Source: Ophiura sarsii (lineage: Eukaryota > Echinodermata > Ophiuroidea > Amphilepidida > Ophiuridae). Taken from it: a DNA stretch of 64,000 nucleotides. The notes under the pieces are model-generated. The model made no database searches, was not told the DNA's origin, and saw only the letters and a list, made by a program, of their open reading frames with translations. Both the position numbers and the translations under genes were made by a program. This document shows, piece by piece, positions 12,419 to 24,890 of this stretch; position 1 is the stretch's first letter; the number at the start of each line of letters is the position of its first letter. Location: assembly GCA_035610835.1 (NCBI GenBank), contig CM069449.1:15601963-15665962 (forward strand), written 5' to 3'.

Positions 12419-13364
12419 CACTCTTAGAAGGTCAGGATCAAATACATGAGTAGATTTCCGGCTCACTTTGTTTTGATCCTTTAAGGATCATTTTCGGATG
12501 GTTTTGATCCGTTTTCTGATCGTTTTGATCCGTTTCCAGATAGATATCAACAAACGGATCAAATTCACCTTGATCAACTTTGATCTGATTTCCGGATCAA
12601 TTCGATGAAACAGTTCATTGGTCAATGAGTGACTGACGTCACTCTTTCGCAAACCGATAGACGACAAGCAGACGATCTTTTGAATTCGGTCGCCACAGTT
12701 GAAACAAGGGTGAAATACCGCGGTAAGTTATCCAGTCTAATCTGTAAAATGTTACATGATTTTGTCGGTAAAGTAGTTTTATTTTTTATGTTTGAACATG
12801 CTCTATTCTTGTAAACAAATGTCTTGTACCTGACCAGTGCCATCAGTACGATTTTCGGTCAAAATGCTCCTCACAAAATGTCACGATCACTGCGATGTAC
12901 TAGGCCTACACGATGTAGTAAGCTTACTGCACTCGATATATAGTCTGCAGTGTGCACCCGGGGGTGGGGGTACTCAATCAATATTAGGTTTCACACCAGG
13001 CTCCATCAAAAATACCCCCCTTTTTTTTGGCCCGGTGTCACCGAAAGACCCTTGCATGCATGCTTGTTTTTACAATCTGTCACCCGATGACCCCTATGTT
13101 TTCACTTTTTCTTTGATTCAGTTTGATCCTGCAGTTTGATCCTGGAGTAGGATCATAAGCTACAGGTACATCCGATTAAGGATCATTATTTTGATCCGTT
13201 TCAGTATCATTTGACAGAAATATTTGATCCCATTTCGGATCAAACTTTTTGATCCTGCTTGTCGGATCACTTTGATCCGGAAAGGGTAAGCTCATATGTG
13301 ATACCGCTTCTGGATCAAAATTGATCCTTTTCGTCTCATATTTGATCCTGACCTTCTAAGAGTG
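12419..13364. mobile_element. TA-flanked element packed with TTTGATCC motifs (946 bp)
   Basis: The flanking TA lies at 12417-12418 and 13365-13366. It starts CACTCTTAGAAGGTCAGGAT and ends with the perfect complement over about 26 bp. The terminal repeat contains GGATCAAA, and both subterminal regions (about 12430-12606 and 13110-13360) are crowded with TTTGATCC/GGATCAAA variants. The middle (about 12620-13110) lacks the motif and has no transposase. Clustered subterminal motifs are known as transposase-binding sites in CACTA-group elements; applying that here is inference. Confidence 0.85.
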
Positions 13365-13374
13365 TAGAGCCTTT

Positions 13375-13690
13375 ATGGAGTTGGCCAAAATATGGTTGGA
13401 CTAAAGATTGACCAAAATTATGTTGGCTAAATTAATGTTGGACACAAACAAATTGTCCTAAATGACGCTGGACGAAATAATAAATGCGCCTTAAATTATC
13501 TTGGACAACAAAATTGGCCTACATATCTTTGGACAAAAACAAATTGGCTGACAAAATGTTGGACTAAAATACGAACGGACGAATATTTTATTGGACCAAA
13601 GTTACTTTGGACCAATACATTTTGGACAATGTGTATTTGGACAAAGTGTTTTTGGACAAAACACTTTTGGACGAAATTTACCACACGCGA
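13375..13690. repeat. Degenerate ~20-bp minisatellite
   Basis: TTGGACAAA-type units recur about every 19-21 bp for some 300 bp. The periodic open frame on the minus strand (repeating FVQ/VQ) is a by-product of the repeat, not a protein gene. Confidence 0.75.
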
Positions 13691-13699
13691 GAATTATGG

Positions 13700-14250
13700 G
13701 AAATGTACCACACCCATTGAATAAAAGTACATAAAAGTATACATTTATAGAAAGGAAATTTGATAAGGACATCAATGTGACACCAAATAAACTACATTTT
13801 GAAAATTAACCCATTTATTCAGACAGCATACCGAAAAACAGAATGTGGTAATTTGTTCTTACATAGATTTTTGTAAACAAGACAAGTTTGTCTAGGATCA
13901 GGTGTTTTCTTTATCCAAAATAAGGCTTAGTTTTAAAAATAAACATGGGACAAGTGTAAATTTAGCTTTTTTGGGCATAAATTTCGCCAGAAATGGATGC
14001 ATATCGCGAGTTTGAAATCCATAACCGAAAAATAAGAAAAATTGAACTGAAAAAATTGACCAAAAAGTGGCATCAAAAAACTAATTGTTGGCACTTTTTG
14101 GTCAATAATTTCATAAAGAAAAAAAGTGTTAAACCAATAATTGACTTTAGATGATTTTGCAGAAATGTTGGCATTTTTGACCAAGCACTGATTTAGTTAG
14201 GTTGCCTGATTTTCTTGATAAATTTGGCGCCAAAGAGGGTTGACACTTCC
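13700..14250. repeat. Diverged relative of the TTAA foldback element
   Basis: Shares ATAAAAGTATACATTT, GGCACTTTTTGGTCAA and TTTGGCGCCAAA phrases with the element at 1439-2081. The ends are decayed. Confidence 0.5.
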
Positions 14251-14628
14251 CTTAAATCCCAGGTTGCCAATTGTTCTCATGCAAAAGTAGAGGAATGGTA
14301 ACTAGAGACAACTAGCTATTTCCAAAATGTGTAATGGTGTGACTTTTTGAACCTTGTTCAAAAAATTTCCCCAAAAAGATCAAAAGGTGTAAAGACACAA
14401 GTAACAACCCTAATCTACTATATTGTGAAGCTAAAACCGTGGGTGGTCTGGCAAGGGATACATACGATCATAAAAGTCGTGACTTTTTAACCTCATTGTT
14501 CTGAAGGATTTTCAATTAAACTTCTAATACTGTAGCACTAAATACCCCATTTGTCATTTGAAATGTTTATAGCAACTAGTATACATGCTGGATGGGCAGA
14601 TAATACTGAATATCACTTACTATTTCAA

Positions 14629-14753
14629 AATGTTTGATATAACTGGTTAATAGAATGTTTGATATAACTGGTTAATAGAATGTTTGATATAACTGGTTAA
14701 TAAAATGTTTAATATAACTGGTTAATAAAATGTTTGGTATAACTGGTTAATAA
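14629..14753 (+). repeat. 25-bp minisatellite, five copies
   Basis: The unit is AATGTTTGATATAACTGGTT plus five bases. Copies start at 14629, 14654, 14679, 14704 and 14729, with one or two substitutions in the last two. Confidence 0.9.
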
Positions 14754-15039
14754 CAAAACATATACAATTTCCCTAAAATGTTCACTGCCCGGTGCTTGAT
14801 GATGTGAAAAGTAAAATGTTCCTTTCTACTTCAGAATAGGTGGCTCTGAAAAATCCTTTCAAATGGACTGCCCTTATTATACGTGTAAGCTTAAAAACAT
14901 TTTATTTATTTTCACTGTATTTCATTCTTTATTTTCGGAAACTAGTGGAGTTGATCCCTTATGGAACATAAATGTTTCGACCAATTTTCAAAAACCGCTT
15001 TACTAAACAATTTTTATTTTCAATTAAGGTACTACCTCC

Positions 15040-15450
15040 AAATGGTCAAAATGTATGGTGAAAGTATAGTTTTTTAATAGTAGGATGTTTGTATTAGACC
15101 ACTAACGCTCATATCCAGTAATTTTGTTTTGTTAACACACATAGATCCAAAATGGCCGCCAAAATGGTAAAATTCCCTAATTTGGCAAATATCAACTAAC
15201 ATGTATGATCAGAGTCAGAGTGTAGTTTTTACAATGGACTGATTAGACAACTAGTAACTCATATCCAGTATTTTCACTGTATTAACTTACTTAAAATCCA
15301 AAATTGCTGCTAAAATGGGCCCCAAAATGGGTCCCAGAATGGCTGCAAATTCCACAATGGGATGTATGTATCAGACTACTAGTAACTCATATCCATTTTT
15401 TTTTGCTTTGTAATACTTTAAATCTAAGATGGCCACCAAAATGGCCGTTG
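15040..15450 (+). repeat. ~135-bp tandem repeat, three diverged copies
   Basis: Each copy has CTCATATCCA, then a T-rich segment, then a block of AAAATGGC variants (for example ATGGCCGCCAAAATGG). Copies begin near 15100, 15243 and 15375. A similar GGCGGCCATTTTG repeat occurs at 39.4-39.8 kb in inverse orientation. Confidence 0.65.
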
Positions 15451-15904
15451 TTAATGTGAAAATAGTCTATAAGAGTGTGCATTGCATCACATTCACCAAA
15501 TAGTATGTTCACATTATTGCTCTTAGACTATAAGACCCACCTCTGTAAAAATGCTGATTCCGTATCACTAGTGCCAGATGGTTTAAAGTTGATGTTAATT
15601 GACCTAAAACAATTGTATTGTATTGTAAATGACCAATGACCATACGTTCATCGTCGTGATGCCAGCTCATCAGGGGCACCCAACGAGGTTTCCTGGCAAA
15701 TATCTGCTCCCATGATGTTTAGAATCTGGCTGGTTCTGTTTTCTTATCAAATAAATCTCTGTCTGGCAAACGATTTTTTAAGTCATAACAATCTAGCTGG
15801 CTGGCAAGTTTTAACAGGGCCTAAAATAAGGAAAAACCTCAGCTGTGCACACATTTGTTATACAACGATAAGCTGTCACCTCATCCTCATTTTAGTTTGA
15901 AAAA

Positions 15905-16360
15905 AAATGGACATTTAGTTTCAATGTTTAATTTTTCAACCATAATAAGATGGCTGTAGACGTACACAGTTTTGAAATGGGGCTGTCATGTTTTTATGCA
16001 TGCAGAGACACAACGTATACTGTGCGTGAAATAGTGAAAGCAAAAGTAGGGAGGTGACGGTTTGGCAATGCAAAAATTGTACAAATTCCGTGTTCTTGAC
16101 TCGCTTACGGTAATTGTAAAACAAAAACATAGGTTTTCATAATGTTCATTGTTATTAAGTGACTGCTTCACTATTTTTTATCAATCTGCCATGAACATTT
16201 ATATAACCAGAACAAGATGGTTTGAAGAACGTTTTCTGGACCATTTTGGTTTAAGTTAAAAAATGTAAAATTTAGCGCGCTTTGCGCGTATTAGTTTCAA
16301 TGTTTCATTATTCAATCATAACAAGATGGCTTCAGAAACGTTTTCTGGACCATTTTAGTC
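15905..16360 (-). repeat. Dispersed repeat R1, inverted site
   Basis: Carries the reverse complement of the R1 phrase twice: TTTCAATGTTTCATTATTCA, AACAAGATGGCTTCAGAAAC and TTTTCTGGACCATTTT, with GCGCGCTTTGCGCG between copies. Orientation is opposite to the sites at 6.6 and 9.0 kb. Confidence 0.65.
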
Positions 16361-16497
16361 AAATTAGAATTCAAATCCAATTTCACTGGAATATACTTTA
16401 TCACACTGCCCGTTATTTCCTCTATATTTCATGCAAAGTAGGCGACACTTTCATCAAAACTAACGGAGTACTAAGGATAACAAACACATAAATACCT

Positions 16498-16514
16498 CCC
16501 CCCCCCCCCCCCCC
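16498..16514. repeat. 17-C homopolymer
   Basis: A run of 17 C lies about 50 bp before the inverted-repeat element at 16563. An 18-C run occurs at 19698-19715 and a 12-C run at 12251-12262. Confidence 0.9.
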
Positions 16515-16562
16515 ACCCGCCCCCGTTTCCAGATTTACAGTAAGATAACGCAGAACGGTATA

Positions 16563-17667
16563 CAGGCTGTCCCAAAATGATTAGTACCCATCGATGCCCA
16601 AAGTTCGATACATTTGTTCATCATCAAAATCAATGAGATTAGATCCGTTATTTTCTATCATATTTGCTATACTGTACCCTTTCATTAGAATTTTATATCA
16701 TGAATACCGGACTTATTTTAATGAAGTTACACTCCATTGTGTATAAGACATGGTGATTTCACCTTTTTGGCAAAGTGCAAACAAAATGTGTTTTTAAACA
16801 GCTTGTTTGAAAGAAACTAATACATTCTCTTACATTCTCTTAATCTCTTGTCTGCTAATATCGTTGGTTCCTTTCTATTTCAAACTGCTGTTGTATCATG
16901 TTGTTGTTCAAACCATTAATAGTTCTTCATTTTGATTCAATTTGAAGAGTAAAAATGGATCGTCACGCATGAGCGACTCAAGCTTTGTTTCTATAATGAG
17001 CTAGTTTTGAGGCTAAACTTGAGGGACATTTAAACAGGTAATGACGTAGTCATGGGTAATTAGCAGTCGGTGGCTTAGACTTCTTTTTCATATTGGGGAT
17101 GCAATTTCCTACACACTTGGTAACAATGATATAGTCCCTTAGTGTTTAACCTTACGAAATCCATTCTCCAATGTGAAAATGAAATATAAGCCAATGGTGA
17201 TTCACCAAATACCACTTCATTTATAAGTCCCTAAACACTTGTCAAATAAAACAATGCATGGATGGGGTCACTCAAGTGTGACAAACTTCTTTTACCCGTT
17301 AAATTGAATTAAGGAAAAGAATTATTAATGATTTGAACACCCATAATTAATAACAGTTACAACAGAAAGACACACAAGATTATATTGAGTAGACGATTAT
17401 GAGAATACACAAGTTTCTTTCAACAAGCTGTAATAGCACACATATTTTTTTAGCACTTTGCTAAAAAGGTGAAATCACCATGTTTTAAATAATGGAGTGT
17501 ATCTTGAGTTTGATAAATCCGATATTCATGATCTAAAATTCTAATAAAATAGTACAGTATAACAAAAATTATGTAAAAACAACGGATCCAATCCCATCGA
17601 TTTTGATGATGACAAAATGTATTGAACTTTGGGCATCGATGGCTACTAATCATTTTGGGAAAGCCTG
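16563..17667. mobile_element. TA-flanked element with ~280-bp inverted arms (1105 bp)
   Basis: The flanking TA lies at 16561-16562 and 17668-17669. It starts CAGGCTGTCCCAAAATGATT and ends with the complement at one mismatch. The arms remain recognisably complementary to about 16845 and 17398. TA target and CAGG ends fit the Tc1/mariner group. The central ~550 bp has no transposase, so it is a non-autonomous long-arm element. Confidence 0.85.
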
Positions 17668-18651
17668 TATTAGTGCTCGTGCATGAATCGCTTCGAATGG
17701 TCGACTGGTGTGGTGATGATGGTACGGGATATTAGAAGCAATTGGACGGAAATGATGACTCGAACATGGCACTTATTAAAACGGAAGAAAAAAGGAAGAG
17801 GGGTTTGTGGTTACGATTCATTAAAAGCCTACAAAGATAGATGCCCATCCAGATCGGCCGGATGCGATGTTTCATACCCCAACTTTCCTGACACGAACTA
17901 ACCCCATCCTTGGTAGGTAGGCTAACAAGTGTGGTATGATCCCGATAATATCGTCATAACATCGGCTAACTTTACCCTATGATTATGTCATTAGATATTT
18001 ATTGAAATATGTATATGCCTACATTTACGTTGATTTACGGGCTTAGGCTGCTTTTTAATTCTTTATTCTCTCTTTTTAAATTATACATATTTCAAACAGT
18101 GAATATTATTCTCATTTTAGCAGCCGCGTATGCACATTGCTGAATATTGATATTACGGCCTAGTTAAAATTAGTTGATGTAATTACAACTGACATTAAGT
18201 ATGCAAACTTAATGTCACCCATTTACTAATGTATATCAAATGTCGGCCAAATGTAAAGGTCCCGGTTAAAGGTATTGAATCCAAAATAAAGAATATTCTG
18301 ATATTCATAAAATCAAAATTGTTTATCCGACATTCGTGACATTTGATGAAGTGGGTGTCCGTATACAATGCATTAATAGGGCTTACTTATCCGCCATTAA
18401 CCACCGATAAAATGTTAACAAGTTTAAACTTGTTTGTTTTGTTGTTAGACTTAAATGTAGGTTACACAGGTAAACCATTTCCTCCATTCATCATTTCCAT
18501 TCAACGTTTTATTTCCGTCGCATTTATGTTATTTATTCTATGAATGAATACCACGGTTATTAGGTCACATACGTGTTCATTGTTTCGCGACTAGCTGCAG
18601 CAGTTAGCTCAAACAATACCACCAAAGTGTAAAATGCTACACTCTTAAACT

Positions 18652-18925
18652 AAGCTTATTAACATTATTAGAACGGAGGACATACTATAAAATCTAGAAT
18701 CAAATTGATACGGCAATCTAATCATCTAATCAATTTAAAAATAAGCTCATTAACATTATTAGAACGGAGGACATACTATAAAATCTAGAATCAAATTGAT
18801 ACGGCAATCTAATCATCTAATCAATTTAAAAATAAGCTCATTAACATTATTAGAACGGAGGACATACTATAAAATCTAGAATCAAATTGATACGGCAATC
18901 TAATCATCTAATCAATTTTTTGATG
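18652..18925 (+). repeat. 91-bp tandem repeat, three near-identical copies
   Basis: Copies start at 18652, 18743 and 18834, an exact 91-bp period. Each contains GAACGGAGGACATACTATAA and ATCTAGAATCAAATTGATAC. The other duplication copy (about 24650) has a single shorter version, so the triplication arose after the segmental duplication. Confidence 0.9.
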
Positions 18926-18989
18926 AAGGAATCAATTACCAAATACCAAAAAAACACCACCAAATCTGTGGTGAAAATATAAATATTAC

Positions 18990-19085
18990 AGAAATTCAGC
19001 GAGGCAGGACTCAAACCCCGATCTAATAATATACCGCTAATGCGAACGCTTTGAAGAGAGCGCGATAATCCGCTTAGTAACATTA
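18990..19085 (-). mobile_element. tRNA-like (SINE) segment, minus strand
   Basis: On the plus strand GCAGGACTCAAACCCCGATC matches the complement of a pol III B box, and the downstream GAGAGCGCGATAATCCGCTT is tRNA-arm-like. The paralogous copy at 24800-24890 has the better B box (GGACTCGAACC). Too degenerate for a working tRNA. Confidence 0.55.
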
Positions 19086-19090
19086 CACAA

Positions 19091-20440
19091 AACGATGAGT
19101 GATTTAGTGTTGTGCGCCCTTATAACACGCAATAAAAAGATTTGTTCAATTGTTTTTGTCATTTTTGCAAACACCAAGTATTATCAAGAAAAACTGTCTA
19201 TTTAGTTAATTTAAATACCACCTCTAACATGTCTAACTAAATTTATGTTACTTAAAGCATCGATACTCAATTTCTAATGTTCAAATTTTGGGCATTTAAG
19301 GCCATTTGGCAGAATTTCAGAGGTTTTTTTAATCTCTTTTATTCATCATGAGATGTTGATGAGACTATTTATGTTTCAAATTATGTTAAAAGTTTATATA
19401 TAGGCCTACTATGTCTTAAGAACTCAATGAACAATGAACTGTTTACGCAATGACGTGCTCACCCTATATTAAACCTTAGATACAAATGTGGAAATTGTAG
19501 GCCCAAAATTGCCGAATTTTAGGGGTATTGTTTTAAGAACGTTTCAATTTTGAAATAATATTAGGCCTAAATTGTTTTTTTATCTGTCATGCATAATGTA
19601 TCATATATCAGGTAAACTCAAAATGTAATTTGTGTTGGGTTAAATCCTCTAGGGAATTGCCCAGAGTACTGTTATGACAAATGGGTTTTAACCACAACCC
19701 CCCCCCCCCCCCCCCACCGCCGATGTGATTTGATATCAATGACAAATGGGTTTTAAAAACCATTTTTGTAGTAAAATGGTGCTCTTCAACCGTTTTTGCT
19801 CCAAATTTGTAAGAAAATGATATTAATGCATGACATGGACAGAAATATGTTTTTCTTTGAAATTAAGATAAAATTATCTCTTTTATAGACTCAAAATCAA
19901 TGCAAATCGATATAAACCGAGTCTCACCACTGCGTGTTACAAGGGGGCACATCACTAAATAAGGGTTCCATTGGATTACACGTATTAAAAATAGGGCTAA
20001 AAGCGTCTCGATTGTGGATCCTTAGTAACAATTTTTGGAATGTCTCGAATACTTCATTCTAATAAATAACTATTTAAATTTCATAAAATCGTCAAGAAGT
20101 GTTACGTCTTCCAATTAGATTTTACGATATGATCATTTAAACAGCGCCACTCCGATTTTCAGCCCGAACGCTCGCCTTCTGCCCGCCTCCGAGCAAGTGT
20201 GTTCATCCACGTGATAAATGTTCGGTAAAATCGAAAATCAACATTTTACATTATCAAAGTACAAGAGATTATCTTTCACTTTAATTATAAAAAGCTACCC
20301 TCGCGCCAAACTAATTCCCAAAGAACCCCAATTAATCACCAAATCGTTTTTTGTTTTCGCCGGAACTTTACTACCATTACACAAAACGAGGAGTGATTTA
20401 GTGTTGCTCGCCCTTTAATGGACAAAACTTACGGTTACAT
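19091..20440. other. No gene recognised
   Basis: AT-rich DNA with an 18-C run at 19698-19715. The phrase CATTACACAAAACGATGAGT near 19082 recurs near 20377 (ATTACACAAAACGAGGAGTG), so it belongs to a dispersed repeat. Confidence 0.5.
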
Positions 20441-20522
20441 AATTCGTCGCTGTTCTGACATACCGGCATCACTTTACTTATTTCTGTTGTGATGTGCCGG
20501 TATGTCAGAACAGCGACGAATT
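20441..20522. repeat. Hairpin with 27-bp perfect stem
   Basis: The arm at 20441-20472 (AATTCGTCGCTGTTCTGACA onward) pairs perfectly for 27 bp with 20489-20522, then continues after a 2-nt bulge. The loop is 16 nt. Size and shape fit a miRNA-like precursor or a minimal MITE. The ends AATT/AATT are symmetrical, but no target duplication is clear. Confidence 0.85.
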
Positions 20523-21629
20523 GATTGTATCATGGATTTTATGATGAGCACGCGGAGTCTGGGGTAATTTTACTTTTGCCCTCGGCAAACACTTGAAATC
20601 CGGACGCCCCTTCAAGTGGGCCTAAAACCACACGCCGCAAAACGGGCCGCTCGCTCCGCTCGCGCCGCATCCTGATGATATCTTAGCAATGGTAAGCCCT
20701 CCGGGTTGACACCTTCCTGCACACGCCTTTAGTGTCTGAGTGTTTATTTATTTGACTGTATGCCTGCTTGATCAGCGTACCCGGCGGGGGAAGGGAGAGC
20801 TGAGAGAGATTAATTGCCAACGATTATAAGTTTGTGTGCTTAAGGTTGTTCCTATGGCTAATTTGTTATTTGATATTTTAATAGAGCTTGCTGAGCTCCA
20901 CAATAATTTGAAATTTGAGATTGATCGGAGGTACGGTTTTCTAGATATGACAATTTTATTGTCTATACTCGTACGTAAGCGTTGAACTTTGCTTATTAAA
21001 TGCTATGAACTGCAGATTTTTGGGATTTCAACCGCACATTTTCCAATCTCAGCTGCACACCTTTGCTGGCATCACACTAATTTAAGGGGGCCTGAGTTTT
21101 TATAAGAATGAAATCCTGGCTAGTTAGACGATGGCGGAATCGATTGAGTCTCGCAATAAACGGCGCCCTCGATTTAAGAAGTGGTCTTTGGTTACTTTTT
21201 AAATGAAATATCAAGGTACAAACTCATAATAGGGCGCTATTATAATACAGTGATTTTCGGTGATTTGTAAACTGGTATACCTGGCTGATAACATGTTCGC
21301 AAACTTTCGTAGCTGATGAATTTTTGGATTTTTGTTAACTTCTGGCTGGCTAGCAGATTTTCCATCGCTATCTAGCTGTCAAAGCGAACATTTCAACTGC
21401 CCCTAGCTGGGAAACATAATTGCTAGTACGCATACTAGCTGGCTGTGAGGAGCAGTTAATATGTACACATTTTTTTCAATAAAAAAGGGATTTCTTTTAG
21501 CTTTTTACATGAAATTCATGTTAAACATATTAAATATGATAACAATAGTTATTGTAACCATTAGAAACCCATATCATGATCAAATGGACACCCAATTTCC
21601 AAATATATAGTACGTCAGGCAACATCCCA
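20523..21629. other. No gene recognised
   Basis: Contains a GC-rich patch at 20600-20680 and AT-rich DNA after it. No exon or structured repeat is supported. Confidence 0.5.
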
Positions 21630-21840
21630 AAATTATCGTTGGGAGCCCCTGGCTCATGCCCTTTCATTGCCGTCTGCCAGAACTGGTTGCTTAGACAGAA
21701 GCTTCATCCTCACAGATGTTCCACTTTGGAACAGTCTTCCAGACAATGATGTTGGCAACACCCTAAAGGGAGGACTCCAATCTTTCAAGTGTCGTGTGAA
21801 CAGACACTTTCTCTCCAACTCTACAGAGTTTGTTGGCTAA
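21630..21840 (+). pseudogene. C-terminal fragment of a non-LTR reverse transcriptase
   Basis: The translated fragment contains RTGCLDRSFILTDVPLWNSL followed by LP, then a GGLQSFKCRVNRHF-like end and a stop at TAA 21838-21840. This matches the conserved tail of CR1/Jockey-like reverse-transcriptase proteins (RSF...PLWNSLP...FK..L). Catalytic domains are absent, so it is a dead 3' piece. Confidence 0.7.
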
Positions 21841-22879
21841 GCTCTCCGGTGTCACTGACCTCAAGGTTGTTCTTCTCTTATATTTTTGATGTTGTTCTCT
21901 ATGTTTGGGCTTTTATCTTATTCCTTTCCCACAACAATTTCATTGGCTTTTTTTACCAGCCCAATTGTGTTTACTTGTATTTTGATTTTTTCGAAGTTGC
22001 AGTGAGCCAATTGATTGGCCCCATCAGAGCTCTGTGGAGAGTTACCAGTTTGATCTGTAATCACTCAGTTCATTAACTTTGTTAATGTCTGTTGGGCTAT
22101 TGTTCATATTTGCTCTTTATTTACAAAAAATACTATGTAATACCTATAATACCCCTACATCTAATGGGACAGCATTCACTATATTTTTATGATAAAGCCT
22201 AGGGGCCGTGGATCTAGTTTGAGTATTTTAAACTATCTAAGATGGCTGCAAAAGGTTAAACTAATTAAAAAGCAGTATATATAAGTTTATTGTTATTGTT
22301 ACATTTGAAATGACCAAATTATTATAGCTATAGCTTTTAATCCACCCAGTAAACATATGTATGTGACAAGGTATGATTGAATGGTATAGACTCCATATTG
22401 ACAATGCAATTTTATTAAGATGGCCATTATAATGACCAATTCATTAAAATATCCTCCGATTGGACAATGAAATTACCTCCAATAAGTCAATGAAACTACC
22501 TCCAAATGGTCAAAATAATTACCAAGGTGGTCACCAATTTTATAAAAGGACCAGAAGTAATAGCTGATTATCATAATTTCAAATATTATGAGTACAGTAA
22601 GTAAAGGATATTGGATACTATCTCTGATTATTATTCATAAATTCATACAACTCACGATGTATAATTTGACCATTTTATTGATGTGTGAAATAGCTTGAAT
22701 TTTATCCAAACCATTATATGGATGGAAATTTCAATTACTACATTAAGGTAGGTTTTTCAAATCGATATTAATTAACACCATAGAATTTCTAACATATCTG
22801 CTCGGAAAGTTAGATACAGGTATTTAGTACTGGATGATGTCGAATCAATTATTTTTAAATTAGACCTATTCCAACAGAC
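21841..22879. other. No gene recognised
   Basis: AT-rich DNA following the retrotransposon tail. Contains several CCTCCAAT/TGGTCA phrases around 22450-22530. No exon is supported. Confidence 0.5.
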
Positions 22880-23044
22880 TTAAGTTGCTTTTCAATTCTT
22901 TATTATATCTCTTTAAATTACACCAATTTCAAATAATATTGAACATTATTCTCATTTTAGCAGTCGCGTATAGCTGCGTACATGCATATAGCTGACTATT
23001 GATATTTAGTTAACATTATCTGATGTAATTACAACTGACATTAA

Positions 23045-23437
23045 AGGGACACTAAGAGATGTGTTGGAGGCTGCGCCCTCAATTATGATAAAAACTGGGA
23101 TTAGTTTATTTTTATAATTGTATTACATGTATGAACTTACACCTATAAGGATTATGAAAAATCAGCCCTCTTTGTACAAGAAAACGCCGATTCAAAAATG
23201 CTCGTACAGCCGGGACGAGCATTTTACGTCCGACAGTATCCCCCTGCAGTACGCGTGATACATAACGCGAGCCATATTTGCATAGAGGGCGTTTTTCAAT
23301 AAATAGCGATGATATTGTTTTAATCAAGTTTTGCTGGGTTTTTGTTAGTAGAAACAACAATAATGGCAATTTTTGAATCTTGAATTCTGAAGTAAATTTT
23401 TAAACATTTAAAATTTTCAACACCACTTAATGTCCCT
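23045..23437. mobile_element. TTAA-flanked MITE (393 bp)
   Basis: TTAA at 23041-23044 and 23438-23441 brackets an element beginning AGGGACACTAAG and ending CTTAATGTCCCT (12-bp ends, one mismatch). The paralogous locus at 18191-18202 reads straight through a single TTAA, so both boundaries and the duplication are shown directly. TTAA targeting is a piggyBac-group property. The minus-strand open frame inside shows no transposase motif. Confidence 0.9.
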
Positions 23438-24799
23438 TTAAGTAGGTAAACTTAATGCCACCCATTCACTTACGTAGATCAAAAGCAAATGTCCCGGTTA
23501 AAGGTTTTGTTTCGTTGTATGGCTTACATTTAGTTTACACAGGTGCACTATTTCCTGCATTCATCAATTCCATTCAACGTTTTATTTCCCACGCGAGTAT
23601 ACAATGCATTCATTACGTTCCCATGGGAATCCCATCCCTTTTGACATTTCGCCGGTAATAAATAATTAAAGTGTTTGTCAACCGCTGACTTTGTGGTCCA
23701 TTTTCTGGGTTATTAAGGTTAGTTTATGCATAATTATGTCCCTTGCAGTCTTTTAATTAGACCACATTTAGACCACATAGTGGGAAATAGACACAGGAAC
23801 AACATGTTAATAGGGCCTACTTATCTGCCATAAATCACCGATAAAATCAAGAAATTAAAACTTTTGTGTTTCGTTGTAAGAAATATAGGTTACATACACA
23901 GGTGCTCCATTTCCCCATTCATCATTTTCATTCAACCTTTTATTTCCGTCGCATTCATGTTATTTAGTCTATGATACCATGACTACAACGGTTGTTAGGA
24001 CACATACGTTTTCATTTTTTCGCGACTAGCAGTTAGCTAGAAATGAATTTATTATGTGTCCTATAGTATCAAGGAAACACAATAATGATGTCGATATCAA
24101 TTAGTTAATTATAACATTTGATTTTTATATCAAACTTCATTGATTATCATATCCACACGCATCTCAAATTCCTATTAAATCAAGCATAACTACATAGGCC
24201 TATGGTATTCAACATGTGTTTTAGTTTCGTAGCTAATATCAACAGCCGACAAATAATTCATGTAGGCCTATACATTACGGAATAAAGAAATGTTTCTTAT
24301 ACTATTATGAAGTTTAAATACACCCATAATCATACTGAATTATATGCCGATCAACCCTTCCCCTCTTGTCATAAACGGCGTATAGCTGATGAGAATTTCC
24401 AATATCTAACTGGGATTCGAAACTGCAGTCCTGCACTTGCCCCTCTGTTCAATACAGCATATCATCACAATATGCATTTTGCTTAATGTATCAATTTTAC
24501 TTGTATCAATATCAATACTACCAATATCCTCTCTTATCTGTTAATGCTCATTATCGTTTTTTCATGTTGTTTTGGGCGGACCCCACTAGATGCTAACGAG
24601 TCATCATTACTCAATGGTCCTAGTGATTAGTTTACTATACCAAAATGTGAAATGCTACACTACATAAGTAATATAATCTAGAATCAAATTTGATACGGTC
24701 AATCTAGTCATCTAATCAAATTTTTAATGCGGGAATTAATTACCTAAATAATGCCCAAAAACCACAGAAAATATGTGGCGAAAATATATATCAACATTA

Positions 24800-24890
24800 C
24801 AGAAATTCAGCGAGATCGGGACTCGAACCCCGATCTAAGACAATAACCTCTAATGCGAGCACTTTAAAAAGAGCGCGATAATCCGTTTAG
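24800..24890 (-). mobile_element. tRNA-like (SINE) segment, minus strand
   Basis: GGACTCGAACCCCGATCT is the complement of a near-consensus B box. GAGCGCGATAATCCGTTTAG downstream matches the 19.06-kb copy. It is part of segmental duplication copy 2. Confidence 0.6.

Larger units (their letters stand above)
18040..19090 (+). repeat. Segmental duplication, copy 1 (empty-site copy)
   Basis: Aligns in the same orientation and block order with 22880-24900. Shared blocks include TTCTCATTTTAGCAG, GATGTAATTACAACTGACAT, GGTCCCGGTTAAAGGT-like sequence, TTTTATTTCCGTCGCATT, TTTTTCGCGACTAGC-like sequence, and the tRNA-like block near the end. Identity looks about 80 percent by eye. This copy lacks the insertion at 23045-23437; the uninterrupted TTAA is at 18195-18198. 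Confidence 0.75.

Noticed and set aside
12629..12843. Frames on both strands inside the 12419-13364 element as a transposase
   Set aside because: About 60-70 codons each, with no catalytic motif.
13496..13684. Minus-strand repeating VQ protein
   Set aside because: Translation of a ~20-bp minisatellite.
23112..23369. 85-codon minus-strand frame in the TTAA MITE
   Set aside because: No transposase motif, and the element is only 393 bp.
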